DNA of 64,000 nt from Aureobasidium sp. EXF-3400 (GCA_024195585.1 SWBL01000135.1:56047-120046); one strand, 5' to 3'. Numbered from the stretch's first letter, positions 22,565-33,881 are shown. The notes: a model not told the origin generated them from the sequence alone. Numbers and translations: made by a program.

Positions 22565-23434
22565 CTCAAATTTTTCCAACAAGTGATTGAGTCGCAATCC
22601 CAAGTAGTTAGGTATTAGGCTGAGTATATGTACTCGTATCTCACTGGACCACTGTATCTTTCCCCACAGTGTAGGTTCCGAAGCCTGCGGTGTCTACAAT
22701 AGGCAGCTGCCATGACGAGAGGACCTGCTTTAGAGAAATGCTGTCGAACAATGCCTTATGTATAGTCAGGGTGACCAGCCAGTAGGTTGACAGACTGAGC
22801 CATTGATGACTTGACTCTTGAGAAGCAGTGAGCTAATTGCTGGTGCGATAGATACCTATGATGTAAACAAAGAGCCAAGAAAAGTGCATGGACCACGAGA
22901 TTGCCGCGTGCCGACCACCCGCCGAAAAGCACTCTATTTCCGTCGCTTGCTGAAAGTGTACCGATAACATGACATGGGACCTTTGGACAGACCATTCTTT
23001 ATCGCTTCGATCTCGAGCGGACCTCCTTGAATCACAAGGGAGAGACGAGCTTGTCTGGAAGAGGATGCAAAGTTGAAAGACAGTGACGATAAGGCTTCAC
23101 CCGACCACCGACCGCATGTCTTGACGTTCTTTCTGGGTCTTCTTCGTCTCCTAGACCACTCTTACGAGGTACAAATGCTGTTTAGACAACCGGCACTGCC
23201 TCTTCTGATGACCATAATGTGGGTCCGCGGCAATAGACATCGCTCTTGGCTGCTTGCGGTATGATCGTCTGAAGGATTCACGGCCGTATTGACTGCCAGT
23301 TAGACCGCGCTCACCGAGCGACGTATAACAATATAAGAATGCTCGCACCTAACATGCCCCGTAGTTCTTTGCTCAAGGACTTCACTCGCCTTCCTGTCTC
23401 CTTTCACACAAGCATTTACTCCGCAAACTACGAC
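22565..23434. promoter_or_regulatory. Divergent region, oxygenase / small membrane protein A
   Basis: Between the leftward oxygenase start and the rightward membrane gene. Apart from the TATA-like element near 23331 described separately, no gene or clear motif was seen. Confidence 0.45.
23331..23337 (+). promoter_or_regulatory. Putative TATA box of small membrane protein A
   Basis: ATATAAG lies about 100 bp upstream of the preferred ATG at 23435, making the ATGs at 23339 and 23354 unlikely to be within the transcript. Confidence 0.45.
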
Positions 23435-23869
23435 ATGGATACCCTTATGTCAGCCATGCGCACAAGCGCAATCATCGCCTCGACTATAATAGTCATCGTC
23501 ACTCTCGTCGCTGCAACCTGGGTTGTTGGTGTCAAACTCGCCGAGCCCTTCGGCGTCATCCTGTGCAACATGTGCATCGGCCTCGGAAAGGCGCTTGACG
23601 ACCAAGAAGCCTCGACCACCCATAACAAGAAATCCGTAACTCAGCGCGAAACTCGGAAGAAACTAGAAAGAGTGTGCTCTGGCATTATTGCAATGTTCCT
23701 TGTGTTCTTCACAGTCGTCTTTGAGCAGTTATTGGCGGGTGTGGGCATTAATTATGTCAGCTTGTGGGACTATTGTATTCTGGTACTCAAGGGAATCTTT
23801 GAAGCCTTGGCTGCCTTAGGCATGCTCAGACTAGCTCTCGCTGCAACTCGGAGACTGGCATCGAACTGA
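23435..23869 (+). CDS. Small three-helix membrane protein A (tandem paralog)
   Basis: Single exon, 144 residues from the ATG at 23435. Three hydrophobic segments are seen: TSAIIASTIIVIVTLVAATWVV, GIIAMFLVFFTVVFEQLLA and a last segment ending LGMLRLALAATRRLAS. Between the first two lies a polar, Lys/Arg/Asp/Glu-rich loop (about 35 residues). The gene immediately downstream on the same strand has the same layout and the same closing motif (LLRLVLVTRRWL). No known family recognised. The frame is open upstream to 23339, but the TATA-like element at 23331 argues for the downstream ATG. Confidence 0.68.
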   Translation: MDTLMSAMRTSAIIASTIIVIVTLVAATWVVGVKLAEPFGVILCNMCIGLGKALDDQEASTTHNKKSVTQRETRKKLERVCSGIIAMFLVFFTVVFEQLLAGVGINYVSLWDYCILVLKGIFEALAALGMLRLALAATRRLASN

Positions 23870-23976
23870 GATCTTCCGGTGCATTGCTAGTTGTGACTGG
23901 TTGCAAGGTGGGGGCCTTGGTGTGAATCGGAGAGGGAATACTGCCTCACCGGCCCACGCTTATGAATCATGCTGTC

Positions 23977-23983
23977 TATAAAG
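23977..23983 (+). promoter_or_regulatory. Putative TATA box of small membrane protein B
   Basis: TATAAAG at this position is about 130 bp before the preferred ATG at 24113. It lies within the open frame beginning at 23969, which suggests that the upstream part of that frame is leader. Confidence 0.5.
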
Positions 23984-24112
23984 ACTTGTTGCTTCTTGGT
24001 CTGCTCTCTCATTGCTTCTTCTAAACACTTCGCCATCACCATTCACAAGAACACCAACACGTACTCAACTCGTCACATCACAAATCGACACATCTTCTTT
24101 CAATCCTCAGGC

Positions 24113-24532
24113 ATGGATTCTATCGTGTCAATTGTTCAAGTCGGCACTACCGTTGCTTACGTAATCGTGGTCTTCTCAGCGACTATAAACATGGGTATCA
24201 GAATTCTGAAACCTGTGACGGATCTGATCCACCAATATATGTTCGATGGGCTTAGAAATCCAGAGCCCAGTGGCCGAGAGGTTGCTCTTTTCCTCACAGG
24301 AGTGATCTCAGTAACCTTGGCGCTTGCGACTGTTGTCGTCGAGCTCGGCAAGTTCGATGAAACTGGTGTGACAATGTGGATCTTCAACAGTTCTGTGATC
24401 AAGGGATGCGCTGGATTTCTGATGGCTTCGGGATTACTCAGACTCGTACTGGTCACTCGACGCTGGCTCATCAAGGACCCGACACATACTCGCTCTACTC
24501 ACAAGACGCCACTGCCAATACCTCAAGTCTGA
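24113..24532 (+). CDS. Small three-helix membrane protein B (tandem paralog)
   Basis: Single exon, 139 residues from the ATG at 24113 (MDSIVSIVQVG). It has three hydrophobic segments (VAYVIVVFSATINMGIRIL, ALFLTGVISVTLALATVVVE and GFLMASGLLRLVLVTRRWL) in the same order and spacing as protein A 240 bp upstream, with a shorter central loop. The tail is basic and polar. The family is not recognised. It is convergent with the glyoxal oxidase gene, 141 bp between stops. Confidence 0.68.
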   Translation: MDSIVSIVQVGTTVAYVIVVFSATINMGIRILKPVTDLIHQYMFDGLRNPEPSGREVALFLTGVISVTLALATVVVELGKFDETGVTMWIFNSSVIKGCAGFLMASGLLRLVLVTRRWLIKDPTHTRSTHKTPLPIPQV

Positions 24533-24673
24533 GTATGGTCCAAGCCGAGGTATTGACGAGACCAGAGGATGAAATACGACATCTCAGATTGATTTTGATT
24601 ACGGGTTCTTTTGAATTACAATTAGGTGGTTACAATATATATAGAAACAGAGAAGACACTTCACATTCTGCAA

Positions 24674-26533
24674 TCAAAGTTCCAACTTCAACCAAACCGC
24701 TTCCGAAGGAATACCCTTCTCAATCACCCAAAGCATGTATACGCCTGGCGGCATGATCGAAGGGTTGAACGGAGCGAGAACCTCAATCATGTCATCGCCA
24801 TCGGGGCTCAAATCGGCTTTCAGCTGCACCATTCTCGCTCCCATATCAACACCATGAGTGTGGAACCCAGAGTAAGAGAGCCTGACGACCACATCTTCGC
24901 GGGCTCCTTCGGCTGCAATCTGAAAGACCTCGTTGTACTTGACAGATACAGGATATGCGGTGATGAAAGGACGGCTAGTAGCATCCATGTAAGGCGGCGC
25001 AAAGATTTCGACACGGTATTCGGTAGGATATGCTGTGTCTGGCTCCTGTTGTTGATGGAGGTAAGATGTGTGGCCATTGTTCCCAAAGAAAGGATAATTC
25101 TTGTTTGCTAGCGAAACATTGCCAACGGGGTTGTAGAATACGTCTGGATTTGAGCCGGCAACCAGAACCTCTCCTGTGGGCAGCAAGATTGCAACCGAGT
25201 GGTACATTCTGGGAATTTCAGATGTGGCTGATTTGGTGAAGCGTTGGCCGGGGGGTTTGTTGCCATCGTAAATCAGTGCTTGCAAGGCAGGATCTTCAGC
25301 TTGGTAGCCTCCGCCACTTCCCCTGTGGGCACCGTTCATCATAACGATAGTTCCGTCAGGGAGGTGGATAGGTTCTATCATCGTCTGGCCGCCGTTGGGC
25401 AGTGAATCATCCTGTTCCCAGAAAGGATTCTCATCATTTGGCCTGATTCTGTAACAGTCGGACAGAGCTCTGGGATTTGGAATGTCTCCTGAGCTTCCAC
25501 CACACACAAGGATAGTAGGCGCATAACCACCAACACCAAGGGGCAACAGTACAGCAGCAGCAGAGCCCGGGAAAGTGCGTGGTCCCCCAGGAATATCTGG
25601 TAGAGTCTTGTGTACCGTGTCAGCCCCATAGTTGTATACGTTAGCGCGAGAACCCGCGAGGGTGAATATGTGATTAGCGCCTTTATCATTCGGAATCAAT
25701 TGGACTGATAAGGTGTTAGCAGAAGCTCGATCTGTATGATGTGTCTGCACATACGGATCGGGTAAAGGTTGAAAGACATATCGGCGTTCTGATTGTCCTC
25801 AGCGCCAAACTCTAGGATGGTCAGATTTTTCTGTGGTGGTGCCTCGCTGCCGTCGGCCTTGATGAGCTCGTAAGTGGGGTTGTTGATAGAAGCCTCGTTG
25901 GTGACGAGAAGACCAACGTCTGAGCCGCCAACGACAAGGATATCGCCGTTCGTCATGGTGATAGAGGTTGGATACCATCTGCGAGACTGCAGCTCGTTGA
26001 CATTGACCTCAAAATCCATATTGCATCCATCTATCTCGCAAGGACCCGGCTTGTACCTTCGCACAGTCTGACGGCCGTCTTGAAGTTTTCTCGTAGTGGC
26101 ATCACCGGAGTAGAGCTCCGCACCTGCAACATTGACCATCGTTCCGTCTGGGAAAAAAGCGCCAGCGGCACAGAAAGTGTTTGATTTTGCAGACAACTTG
26201 CGGAGGTTGTTAGTACGCCACTCGTACTCAACACCGAAAACGAACAAACCCGACCCGTCATCCTGCATGAAAGGTTCGGGTGAATGAGCACCAGTCTTCA
26301 GATTTACTCCAGGGCCACCAAAGTTCCGATGATAACTATATCTCATCAGCACAATTCAACCAATGGACGTCACCGTTGACATACTTATCGAGGAATACTA
26401 CTGTATCAGTGTATGGAGGAACGAAGATCATCTGAGCAGCACATCCCGATGAGCCCACAGTCCGATAGCTTGACGCATGAGCCAAGGCACTGGAGATACC
26501 AAGTAGAGCGCAAACCTGTGTTGTGAGAGTCAT
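24674..26533 (-). CDS. Glyoxal oxidase-like copper radical oxidase (AA5 family)
   Basis: Three exons, 26533-26385, 26335-25755 and 25704-24674, give 586 residues with a signal peptide (MTLTTQVCALLGISSALAHA). Secreted copper radical oxidases of this family oxidise aldehydes or alcohols and make H2O2, feeding peroxidases during lignin attack. The active-site set is visible: Cys105 in NTFCAAG and Tyr171 in RRWYPT (the thioether pair), Tyr411-His412 in RMYHS, and His527 in FHTHG. The kelch-type propeller repeats (GDILVVGGSD, GTIVMMNG, GEVLVAGSNP) and the C-terminal immunoglobulin-like domain are complete. No WSC modules are present. Substrate class (glyoxal-type rather than galactose) is inferred from resemblance. 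Confidence 0.92.
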
Positions 26534-27083
26534 GATGGAAGTGTTGAAGGACCTTGGTCTATAGATCTCAGGGCTACGACCTCTCTATATGCTCAACGTG
26601 GAGGTTGAAAGCTGTGCTGCCATGGCTAGTTATCCACAATACAAGCATTGGCTTGGTGGCTAGACTGCTAAAAACGGCTACACAGAAAGTTTTCTCGAGC
26701 CACTTGCATGGGTCGTCAACGACGAATTTGTTCGCAGCAGCCAGAAAGGTCATCAAGCTTGACGAAGATAGCCTTCAAGTGGGGGAGAGTCGTTCGAACC
26801 AAGAGAATGCGGCTACTCAGCGTCGCGATTAGATAGATTAAGCGATGCTTTGACCCAGTGGGCCGAAGAGATAGAGTGATATACTCCTATAGTAGAAGCT
26901 GTAGCTGTTCGGTTTTGATCAAGATTGTCTTGTCAGGACCGTCCAACTGTGCAAGCGATATTGACGTTTGAGGTTGATTCTTTGAAAGTGCCGATGACGC
27001 AGATCTTTCCAAAAATAGAAGCCGGCCGATGTGACCAGGACTTCACTGTACTTGTGTCATGAACTACATGTTTATGACACTAT
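26534..27083. other. Intergenic between glyoxal oxidase start and regulator stop
   Basis: Promoter of the leftward glyoxal oxidase gene and 3' end of the Zn2Cys6 gene. No gene or clear element seen. Confidence 0.45.
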
Positions 27084-29153
27084 TTATGAGATAGAGAACT
27101 CGGGCACGTCCGCCGCAAATTGCTGCCAGTACTCCCAGAACTCTGGATCGTCGGGAATAGCGATCTTGCTCCAGCTGGGGTCAAGATCAAAGTCTCTTCC
27201 ATCGAAACTATTCGTTCCGATGTCATCTTCTGGGATAGTGGACTCGGATGTAACATTGACTACGGCTTTGGGAGCAACGACCTTTGATAATCTCGACTGA
27301 AGCGATTGTATGAACTGAGGTACAGCCTGCTGCAGACTCAGGCCATCTGTCGACTTCGCCCACGCCTTTAGAGTGAGGTTCCGGACCGCATTGTAGATGA
27401 CATTACTTTTGTCATACAAGAGTCGTGGTTGAGACTCATAGGCTTTTTCTATTTCTGACCACACAGTCTCAATTGCCACTGGTAGAGGTTGTTCGGCGGG
27501 TCGATATGCCAATTCTCCTAACATGAACATGAACGCATCCAGTGGAAAGAACGCATTGGCCTGCCAAAGAAATCTTTGTATGGTCTTGTCTTTCGCAAAG
27601 CTATTTGGTGCTTCGGCTAGCTGCAGGCAGAGCAAGAAAGTTTCGTTTCTCTCCTCTAAGGACAGACCAAACGTGGCGTACATTGAACGTCGTCGGACGG
27701 TCAACTTGATGCGTGCGACAGCGCTTCTGCCGAACATTTGTAACATTCTATGCATCGGGATGGAAGGATCGCAGTACTTCAAAAGTCTGTTCTCGAGACG
27801 CTGTTGTAGTTCGTCGACGACGGCGTCTACTTGACTAAGATCCTGTGACGACGTGTCGGGATTGGAGTATGCCATCGTGAGCTCGCCGACTTCGAAGCGG
27901 GCACTGCAAAAACTCATTTCGGTTATACCAAGGGCTTCTCTCTGAAGGGAAGTCTGTTCCGGATGGAGATCTGAGTCGTTGATGTTCAATGGTCGATTGG
28001 TGTCCCAAAAGCCTCGACTAAATACGATAGATGTGACGCCGCATTGTTTAGCAGCGAAGCTCTCGAGATGTGCCAACTCCCACCACAAGCGTCGGCACAA
28101 CTCAGCTTGGAAAACAGACACAGACGGACTCCTGAGCGCTCTTTCCCGGTGGTAGCCCAGCTGCTGAGCGCTACGAATAGCCACTCCAGTCAGTTGCCAC
28201 AATGTCTGTGGATCAGCCTTACTTCGCTGTGCAGCCAGAAAAAGGGTCAAGGCCTGGAGGGTGATGAAGTTGGGCGTTTGTAGAAAGCGGGCGTTGACCA
28301 GAGCCTGTTGAGCTAATCCGGTGTATACGTCGATCAGCTGGCTGACTGGCTGACCCATGATTCTTTCGGCCTCGGCTTGATTACATTGAGGTACAGAGGA
28401 GAGAGCAATCAAATATATCGAGAAAAGAAGTGCTTCTTTGTTCGATCGTAACTGCTTCATGTTGTCGGAAGCAGCATCAAAGATGAAAGGCTGCACTGTG
28501 GGGATGTGTAACATTTTGAGAATTGGGTTGACATTCTCTAAGTAGGTTTTCCAAAGCCAGATGACGCAGCTTGCACTAGGGTGTTGATGAGACAGGTTGA
28601 CAATGGGTTGTCCGAGGATAAGTACCTCGCCGGACATGGTATGTGGACTCGTGAATGGAGTGGGCTCGATGTCCACCTCCGAGTCTTCTTCGCCAGCCAT
28701 ATTCGAAAGCTACAAGCACTGTAAGTAATGGTCTAAAGTTGAGAATGAAACAATACTTCTCTGCCCACGCCGACCCACATAACGCTATAGGGATATATCA
28801 GTACGAGACCACCCAACGATAATCATGGAGAAGCACTTCTCTACATAGTGTGAGTGACCCCGCTCATTAACGTGCTCGGCGACGCTTGGTTCGATTATGT
28901 TAGAGCCGCAAGGCGTGATATTGGCGCTGGAGCCTCGAGCTTCTTTGGCACGTCTACTTCGGGCAGATTGCACAGGCTTCGAGATACATTGGGCATCTGA
29001 CTTCTGACATGTTGAACATGGTCTCTGGCCATCACATCGCACCTTTCGAAGAGCACAAGCGACACAGCTGTGTCCCCTGGTGATGATCTTTTTCGGGCGC
29101 GAGGAGGGCGACTCATGCGCGACAACTTCTGGCGCGACAGAGTGTGACGACAT
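27084..29153 (-). CDS. Zn2Cys6 fungal transcription factor
   Basis: The start is the ATG at 29153 (MSSHSVAPE). The DNA-binding binuclear cluster CVACALRKVRCDGQRPC-STC-(x6)-C is complete with the C6 spacing 2-6-5-2-6, at about residues 30-56. The second large exon (28709 to 27084) begins LSNMAGEED and carries the fungal transcription-factor middle homology region (WLWKTYLENVNPILKMLHIP; QLGYHRERAL; RRLWWELAHLESF). The first exon is open to 28785; the acceptor at 28710 is clear, but I could not decide between two donors that both keep phase 0, so residues near 95-115 are uncertain. It is colinear with the glyoxal oxidase gene and divergent from the esterase gene, so local regulation of either is plausible but not shown. 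Confidence 0.88.
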
Positions 29154-29443
29154 ATTCAAGGTTTAAATGTCGGTCTCGGATAACGAAATGGATGATACTC
29201 TATACTATCAGAAGTTCATCGTTGGAGAGAAGAAAGTCATGCATGTTCGATTGGAAGGAGGTGTCGGTCGGTCGCGAGCTCGGAACGTTGAAGACAGCTC
29301 GGTCCCGAAGGCACTCGCCCAGCCTCTTCCTTTGGTCACGACTTCTGGCCGCTCGCACCAATCTTGGTCATCAACCTTCTTCCTTCCAGGCACTGCTTCC
29401 AATTCTAAGCAACATATTACTGTGACCCAGTGCTATGGATGTC

Positions 29444-29465
29444 GGGATTCGGATATATGAATCCC
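29444..29465. repeat. Perfect 7-bp inverted repeat
   Basis: GGGATTC at 29444-29450 and GAATCCC at 29459-29465 with an 8-bp AT-rich spacer. It overlaps a CGG-GATT-CGG pair (29443-29452), the type of paired triplet Zn2Cys6 proteins bind. Chance occurrence is possible. Confidence 0.5.
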
Positions 29466-29868
29466 AGCTCATGTATAGTCTGCATTCCAATGCACTCGTA
29501 TTGAGCACAGTTCGGGTTCTAAGTACAAACATTGTTGTGGGTCGCATCTTCCTCACCTTCGCTCGGAATTTGCATCCGCAGGCTACAATATCTCAGAGCT
29601 AATCCAGGAACCGTACCTTCCTCGCCGTCCATCGAACATTCCGCTTTGATTCGGACCGATAGAAGACTAGCACATTCCTCGGGCTTCGCTGGTAGTAATC
29701 TATCCTTTTCATGTTACCGTCTCTCAAGATAACTCTCAACGAGCCTAGACTGCGAACAGCCACCCTTGCCTGTCGACAGAAGAGGGAGCGAGGAGCTGAC
29801 ATTCTAGACCAGTAATCCCATAAGCACCATCACAACACTCACTAAAAGTTGAGCCTCCTTTCGGCTGC

Positions 29869-29876
29869 TATATAAA
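29869..29876 (+). promoter_or_regulatory. TATA box of the esterase gene
   Basis: TATATAAA 54 bp before the ATG at 29930. An earlier out-of-frame ATG at 29893 is close to the expected transcript start. Confidence 0.6.
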
Positions 29877-29929
29877 CACACTTACCTCCAGCATGGAGTA
29901 CTACAGGTATAGCAAGCTTCGACTTCGCC

Positions 29930-32351
29930 ATGACTGGCATTACGTTCTTTATCGGCTTTGCTGCGGTGTTTGGCCTAGCAAGCGCACAGTCAATCATTCC
30001 CTCCTCGAGCCTATGTCCTGCCGCCAACGGACACACTATATACGACATTGACGGAGCTGGATACCTTGTGACCTGTTCCGCAGATAACGATCAAGGCTCC
30101 TACAACAACGTCCAGGCTGCTAACAGTTATCTCGACTGTATGAGTGCCTGCGATGTTGACAGTCCTTGCGTTGGGTTCACATACGTGGGTGGCAACAGCG
30201 GAAAAGGTGCAGGAACATGTTGGCTCAAGTCAGGGATGACCACTTATCCATCGAGATCTTCCAACATCATCTCTGCGCTCAGAGTCTCCAACGCTACCAA
30301 TCAGGCTGGTGTATCGAACTCTACAGTTGTCTTGAGCAGCAGTATCTCCAGCTCTCTTAGTTCATCTACCACGTCTGTCCCGCCTCCGGTCACATCAGTA
30401 ACTTCAAGGGACCTCTGTCCATCATACAACTTTACAACATACGCAGACAACGAGGACAACAACTGGCAGGTCTTGTGCGGCTTCGATACCTCACCGTCAT
30501 CTTACGATGTGATAGATGTGTCAAGCTTTGCGGCCTGCCTCGAAGCATGTAACTCTGATAACGAGTGCGTTGCTGTATCGTACTTCGGAACCGCTTGTTA
30601 CTTCAAGAACGGCTATGAAGCCTTGACCCCATCTCCAAACGTCAACAGTGCGTTCATCATCAACAGAGCCAATTATCCGGTACCTTCGCGGAATGAGATA
30701 TCGGCGGGACGTGGGTGCGGCTCAGCTTTGCCAGCTGGTTCGCGAGCCGGAGGACCGACGACTCAGTTCTTCATTGATTCTGCTGGCTTCAGACGCTCGT
30801 TCAGCGTTCATGTGCCTTCCTCATACGATACCAACAGCGCTGCTCCATTGATATTTGCTTTCCATGGTCGCAGTGAGACTCCGACGAACATCGAAGGATA
30901 CTCGGATTTCTCCAGCGAAGCTTTAAATCCATACGGCATTGTCGTATATCCATTGGGTGTCGCAGTACGTTCCGATTTTACTTGGCCTAGATACGTGCTA
31001 ATGTCAACTACAGGCGAATGACTCAGGCTACCCCCAGTGGCAAAGCGATCCTGATGCCGTTGATCGAACTCCTTATGTGGATGATCAGACATTTGTCCAA
31101 GATCTCATCATTCACATGACATCGAATTACTGTATCGACACTAGTCGCATTCTCGCTAGTGGTTTCTCTAACGGCGGCGGCCTTGTGGGAGTGTTGGCCT
31201 GTAACTCTTCGCTTTCGAACCAGTTCAGTGCGTTTGCCATCAACTCCGGTGCTCAATACACTGATGATAGCAATACCGCTGGCTGTCCGCGATCTGGCAA
31301 TGTACCTTCAACCATTCTAACAAACACCCTTGTGCAGCCTGTGTGTTCTCCCGGTAGAAGAAATGTCCCCATCCTGGAGTTCCATGGTGATGCCGATGGA
31401 ACAATTTCGTACGATGGAGGACCCCATCGTGGGTATTGTCTGCCTACGATTCCTCACTGGATTTCCGACTGGTCAGTCAGAAATGGTTTTTCCACAGCCA
31501 ACGTTGCCACACCTCTAGCAAATGGCCAGGTCATCAAATACGAGTATGGGACAGGTGATACTCAAGGTATCGTTACCAACTACAAGATCGCTGGCTGGAA
31601 CCATGCATGGGCGAGAAGGGCATCTGGCGCACCGATAGACTCCACTCCCATCATCTTGGACTTCTTTTATCGTTTCACAAACCCGAATGCGCTCCGCTAT
31701 ATTTCTGCGCCGCCCAGCCCCCCAGCAGTGTCAAGCGCGATATCAAGCTCAATTTTGGCGCCTGCAGCTGCACTTCCTTCGGCTTCGGCAAACTTTTCGA
31801 GTATTGCGTTGCCTGCTACCACTGCTGCCAGCTCTTGGTCAGCTAACATCTCGAACATCTCTGTGCCTCTCACCACGGCACCCAGCTTCTTGCTTCCCAA
31901 TGCATCTGTAACATTGAAAGCCTCGGCTGTTTCCGTTGGCTTCACAACAATCATCTCTAACAACTCCATTTCGGCTCTGCCTGGCACTGCGGTCATCTCT
32001 TCGACGCTTTCCACGACATCGACCTTGGCTCCCTTCGCGAACACTACAGTGAATACGGATGAAACTTCTGTTTCTTGCCCAGCCAGCAACGGAACACTGT
32101 ACGCCGTGGACGGTTCCACCTTTGAGATCGAGTGCGGCGATAACAATACTGCAAATGTCGAACTTCTAAACCCCGAGTCCATCACGGTAGTTGGAGCAAC
32201 TCTTCAGGAATGCATCACTGCTTGCGCTGCGCTCAGCCCCACCTGTCAAGGTGTCAACATGCAGGGAGATAGCTGTTACCTAGAGACTACAAGTACAACT
32301 GGGACTAGCCGTGTTGAAGGTGCGAGATTGGTCGAGGGTGCTGGAAGATAG
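29930..32351 (+). CDS. Secreted feruloyl-esterase-like hydrolase flanked by PAN-like cysteine modules
   Basis: Two exons, 29930-30964 and 31014-32351, give 790 residues with a signal peptide (TGITFFIGFAAVFGLASAQ). Two PAN/apple-like cysteine modules lie at about residues 25-125 and 160-245, each with CP at the front, a YLDCMSAC- or FAACLEAC-type helix and a closing CW/CY. The catalytic domain (about 260-580) resembles feruloyl esterase/PHB-depolymerase enzymes (CE1-like): FAFHGRSETPTN, nucleophile GFSNGG (Ser397), acid in FHGDADGT (about Asp471/473) and His542 in GWNHAW. A Ser/Thr/Ala-rich linker follows, then a third module (about 695-775, CPASNGTLYAVDG ... LQECITACAA). No GPI tail is seen. 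Enzyme class is well supported; substrate is inferred. Confidence 0.85.
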
Positions 32352-32964
32352 AAAAAATACACGGATCACGACAGAGTGGGGTTAGTGAGATCAAGGTGAT
32401 GGATTTCAAGGATCGTGAACCATACATAGTCCCAGCTGAAGTATCGCTCTGAAACCCACTTCTCATACAAGAGATGCTGTGAATGCTTGCCCTGATAGGT
32501 ATTCGTGCCAAGCCCGTAAATCGAAGAATCCTTTGAATGGAGAGATCCTTCGGGTCGCCGATCTCCATCTATATTTGTCCTATCGTGCGGACGTGAAGCT
32601 GTATACTCAATACTCCACCTGCGAGCCTCAGATCAGACTGATATCACAATATAAAACATATCGGTCGTGTTTATGTCTAGATTTCATTGTCGATGAGCCC
32701 ATACCGTATGATGATAATTGAGTCGTACCTTTGCATCCTACTACTGCCAAGCAAACTAAGAAATCCTTCCACCAGCAAACGTGTATAAGATCGACCACAA
32801 AGCTGTTGGAAGATCGACTCGACACCAGCTGATGCATGCTGCGGTCATGGCTGAAGCATGCTTCCAACAACTCATAAGTCGTGGAATCAGCCAGCTGTGT
32901 CTTCTCTATCCTTGATCTATATCTTTGGTCATTACTGAGAGCCATTGTTTCGAACATTTCTACA
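32352..32964. other. Intergenic before secreted GPI protein copy 2
   Basis: Esterase 3' region and promoter of the next rightward gene. A 109-codon leftward frame (32628-32957) lacks any family signal and would fill the promoter, so no gene is called. Confidence 0.45.
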
Positions 32965-33881
32965 ATGACTTCAAGACTATTGATCTTCCTTTCTACACTT
33001 GCCTTCGCGTCGGCCCAAGCATACGATAACGGCGCCTATGGTTTAGGATACTGGAACGAGACCTACGCTGTCGAGGCAAACCAAAATCCCAACAATACAA
33101 AATCAGTGCCCTTCCAGATCAACACTCAGAACTATACTTTCCAAGTCAACGTTGCCGAGTTCACACCAACAGGTGTTCAGGCAAACCGCACTCAGAACCC
33201 GCGCCAGGCTGCTTCCTTCTATAACCTCATCTGGTCTGGAGATGAGACTCTGAATGAAACTCTCCAAGATGCAGTGATTTCTGGTACGCAAGGAAGTAGA
33301 CCGGAGCTTTGTGTCACCATTCATACGGGGACCATGGCGAGGTCCATAACGAACAACTACAGAGAGGAAGATAATGGAGATTGCTCGCATGCATTTGGCA
33401 AGCAGTGTATGGACGATATCAAGAAAGTCGGTTACTCTCAGATAAGCCAATGCAATGGACTATGGATGCCCAAAAGCTGTACCTCCAAATTTGGATCTGG
33501 CGGTATTGGGAGTACTAGTAAGCTTCCATACATACTTACACAAAAGGTGGACTTCTATGTACTGACGGCCTTATAGAAATCATCAGTGCAACAAACAACA
33601 AAACCAGCGAATACTTTACAACGTCTCCTGTCGAATTCTCATACTATCGGTCGCAGATTTTCTCGGCTGGAAATGAGACTTACTATGAACGTGAGGACAA
33701 GCGACTTCACGTTGCCTTTTTGTCTGGGACTTGGGGAATTACGCCTCTTTGTATGCGTGTGAACAACACCGAATTGAGTGGGAACGACATTGCAGTCTCA
33801 CAGGGAGGTGCTGGAAGCGTGAGCGGAAGCATCGGTCTTTCCGTGGTGATCGCTTTGGCTGTTGCCATGTTCATGCTTTGA
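32965..33881 (+). CDS. Secreted GPI-anchored protein, unnamed family (copy 2)
   Basis: Two exons, 32965-33517 and 33577-33881, give 285 residues. It has a signal peptide (SRLLIFLSTLAFASA), many N-glycosylation sites (NNTKS, NYTF, NRTQ, NETL), and a C-terminal hydrophobic GPI-type tail (IGLSVVIALAVAMFML) after a Gly/Ser-rich spacer. Shared with the copy at 20557: KSVPFQ, F-VNVAE, ASFYNLIWSGDE-type segment, EEDNGDC, GKQC, MPKSC, GGIGS, an AGNETYYERE...RLHV block and a closing CMRVNN. Six cysteines align, and the intron falls at the same codon in the same phase. No named domain recognised. Confidence 0.84.

Larger units (their letters stand above)
29154..29929. promoter_or_regulatory. Divergent promoter region, Zn2Cys6 regulator / module-flanked esterase
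   Basis: 776 bp between the two starts. It holds a good TATA box for the esterase (29869), a perfect 7-bp inverted repeat (29444-29465) overlapping a CGG-N4-CGG pair, and no convincing gene; a 97-codon ATG frame at 29167-29460 has no family signal. Confidence 0.5.

Noticed and set aside
18313..29153. Secondary-metabolite gene cluster (P450, 2OG oxygenase, Zn2Cys6)
   Set aside because: No polyketide, peptide, terpene or alkaloid backbone synthase is present in the window, and the genes between are GPI and membrane proteins, so the classical cluster call is not supported.
29167..29460. 97-codon ATG frame in the divergent promoter
   Set aside because: Lies across the regulator/esterase promoter, has no homolog recognisable to me and weak composition.
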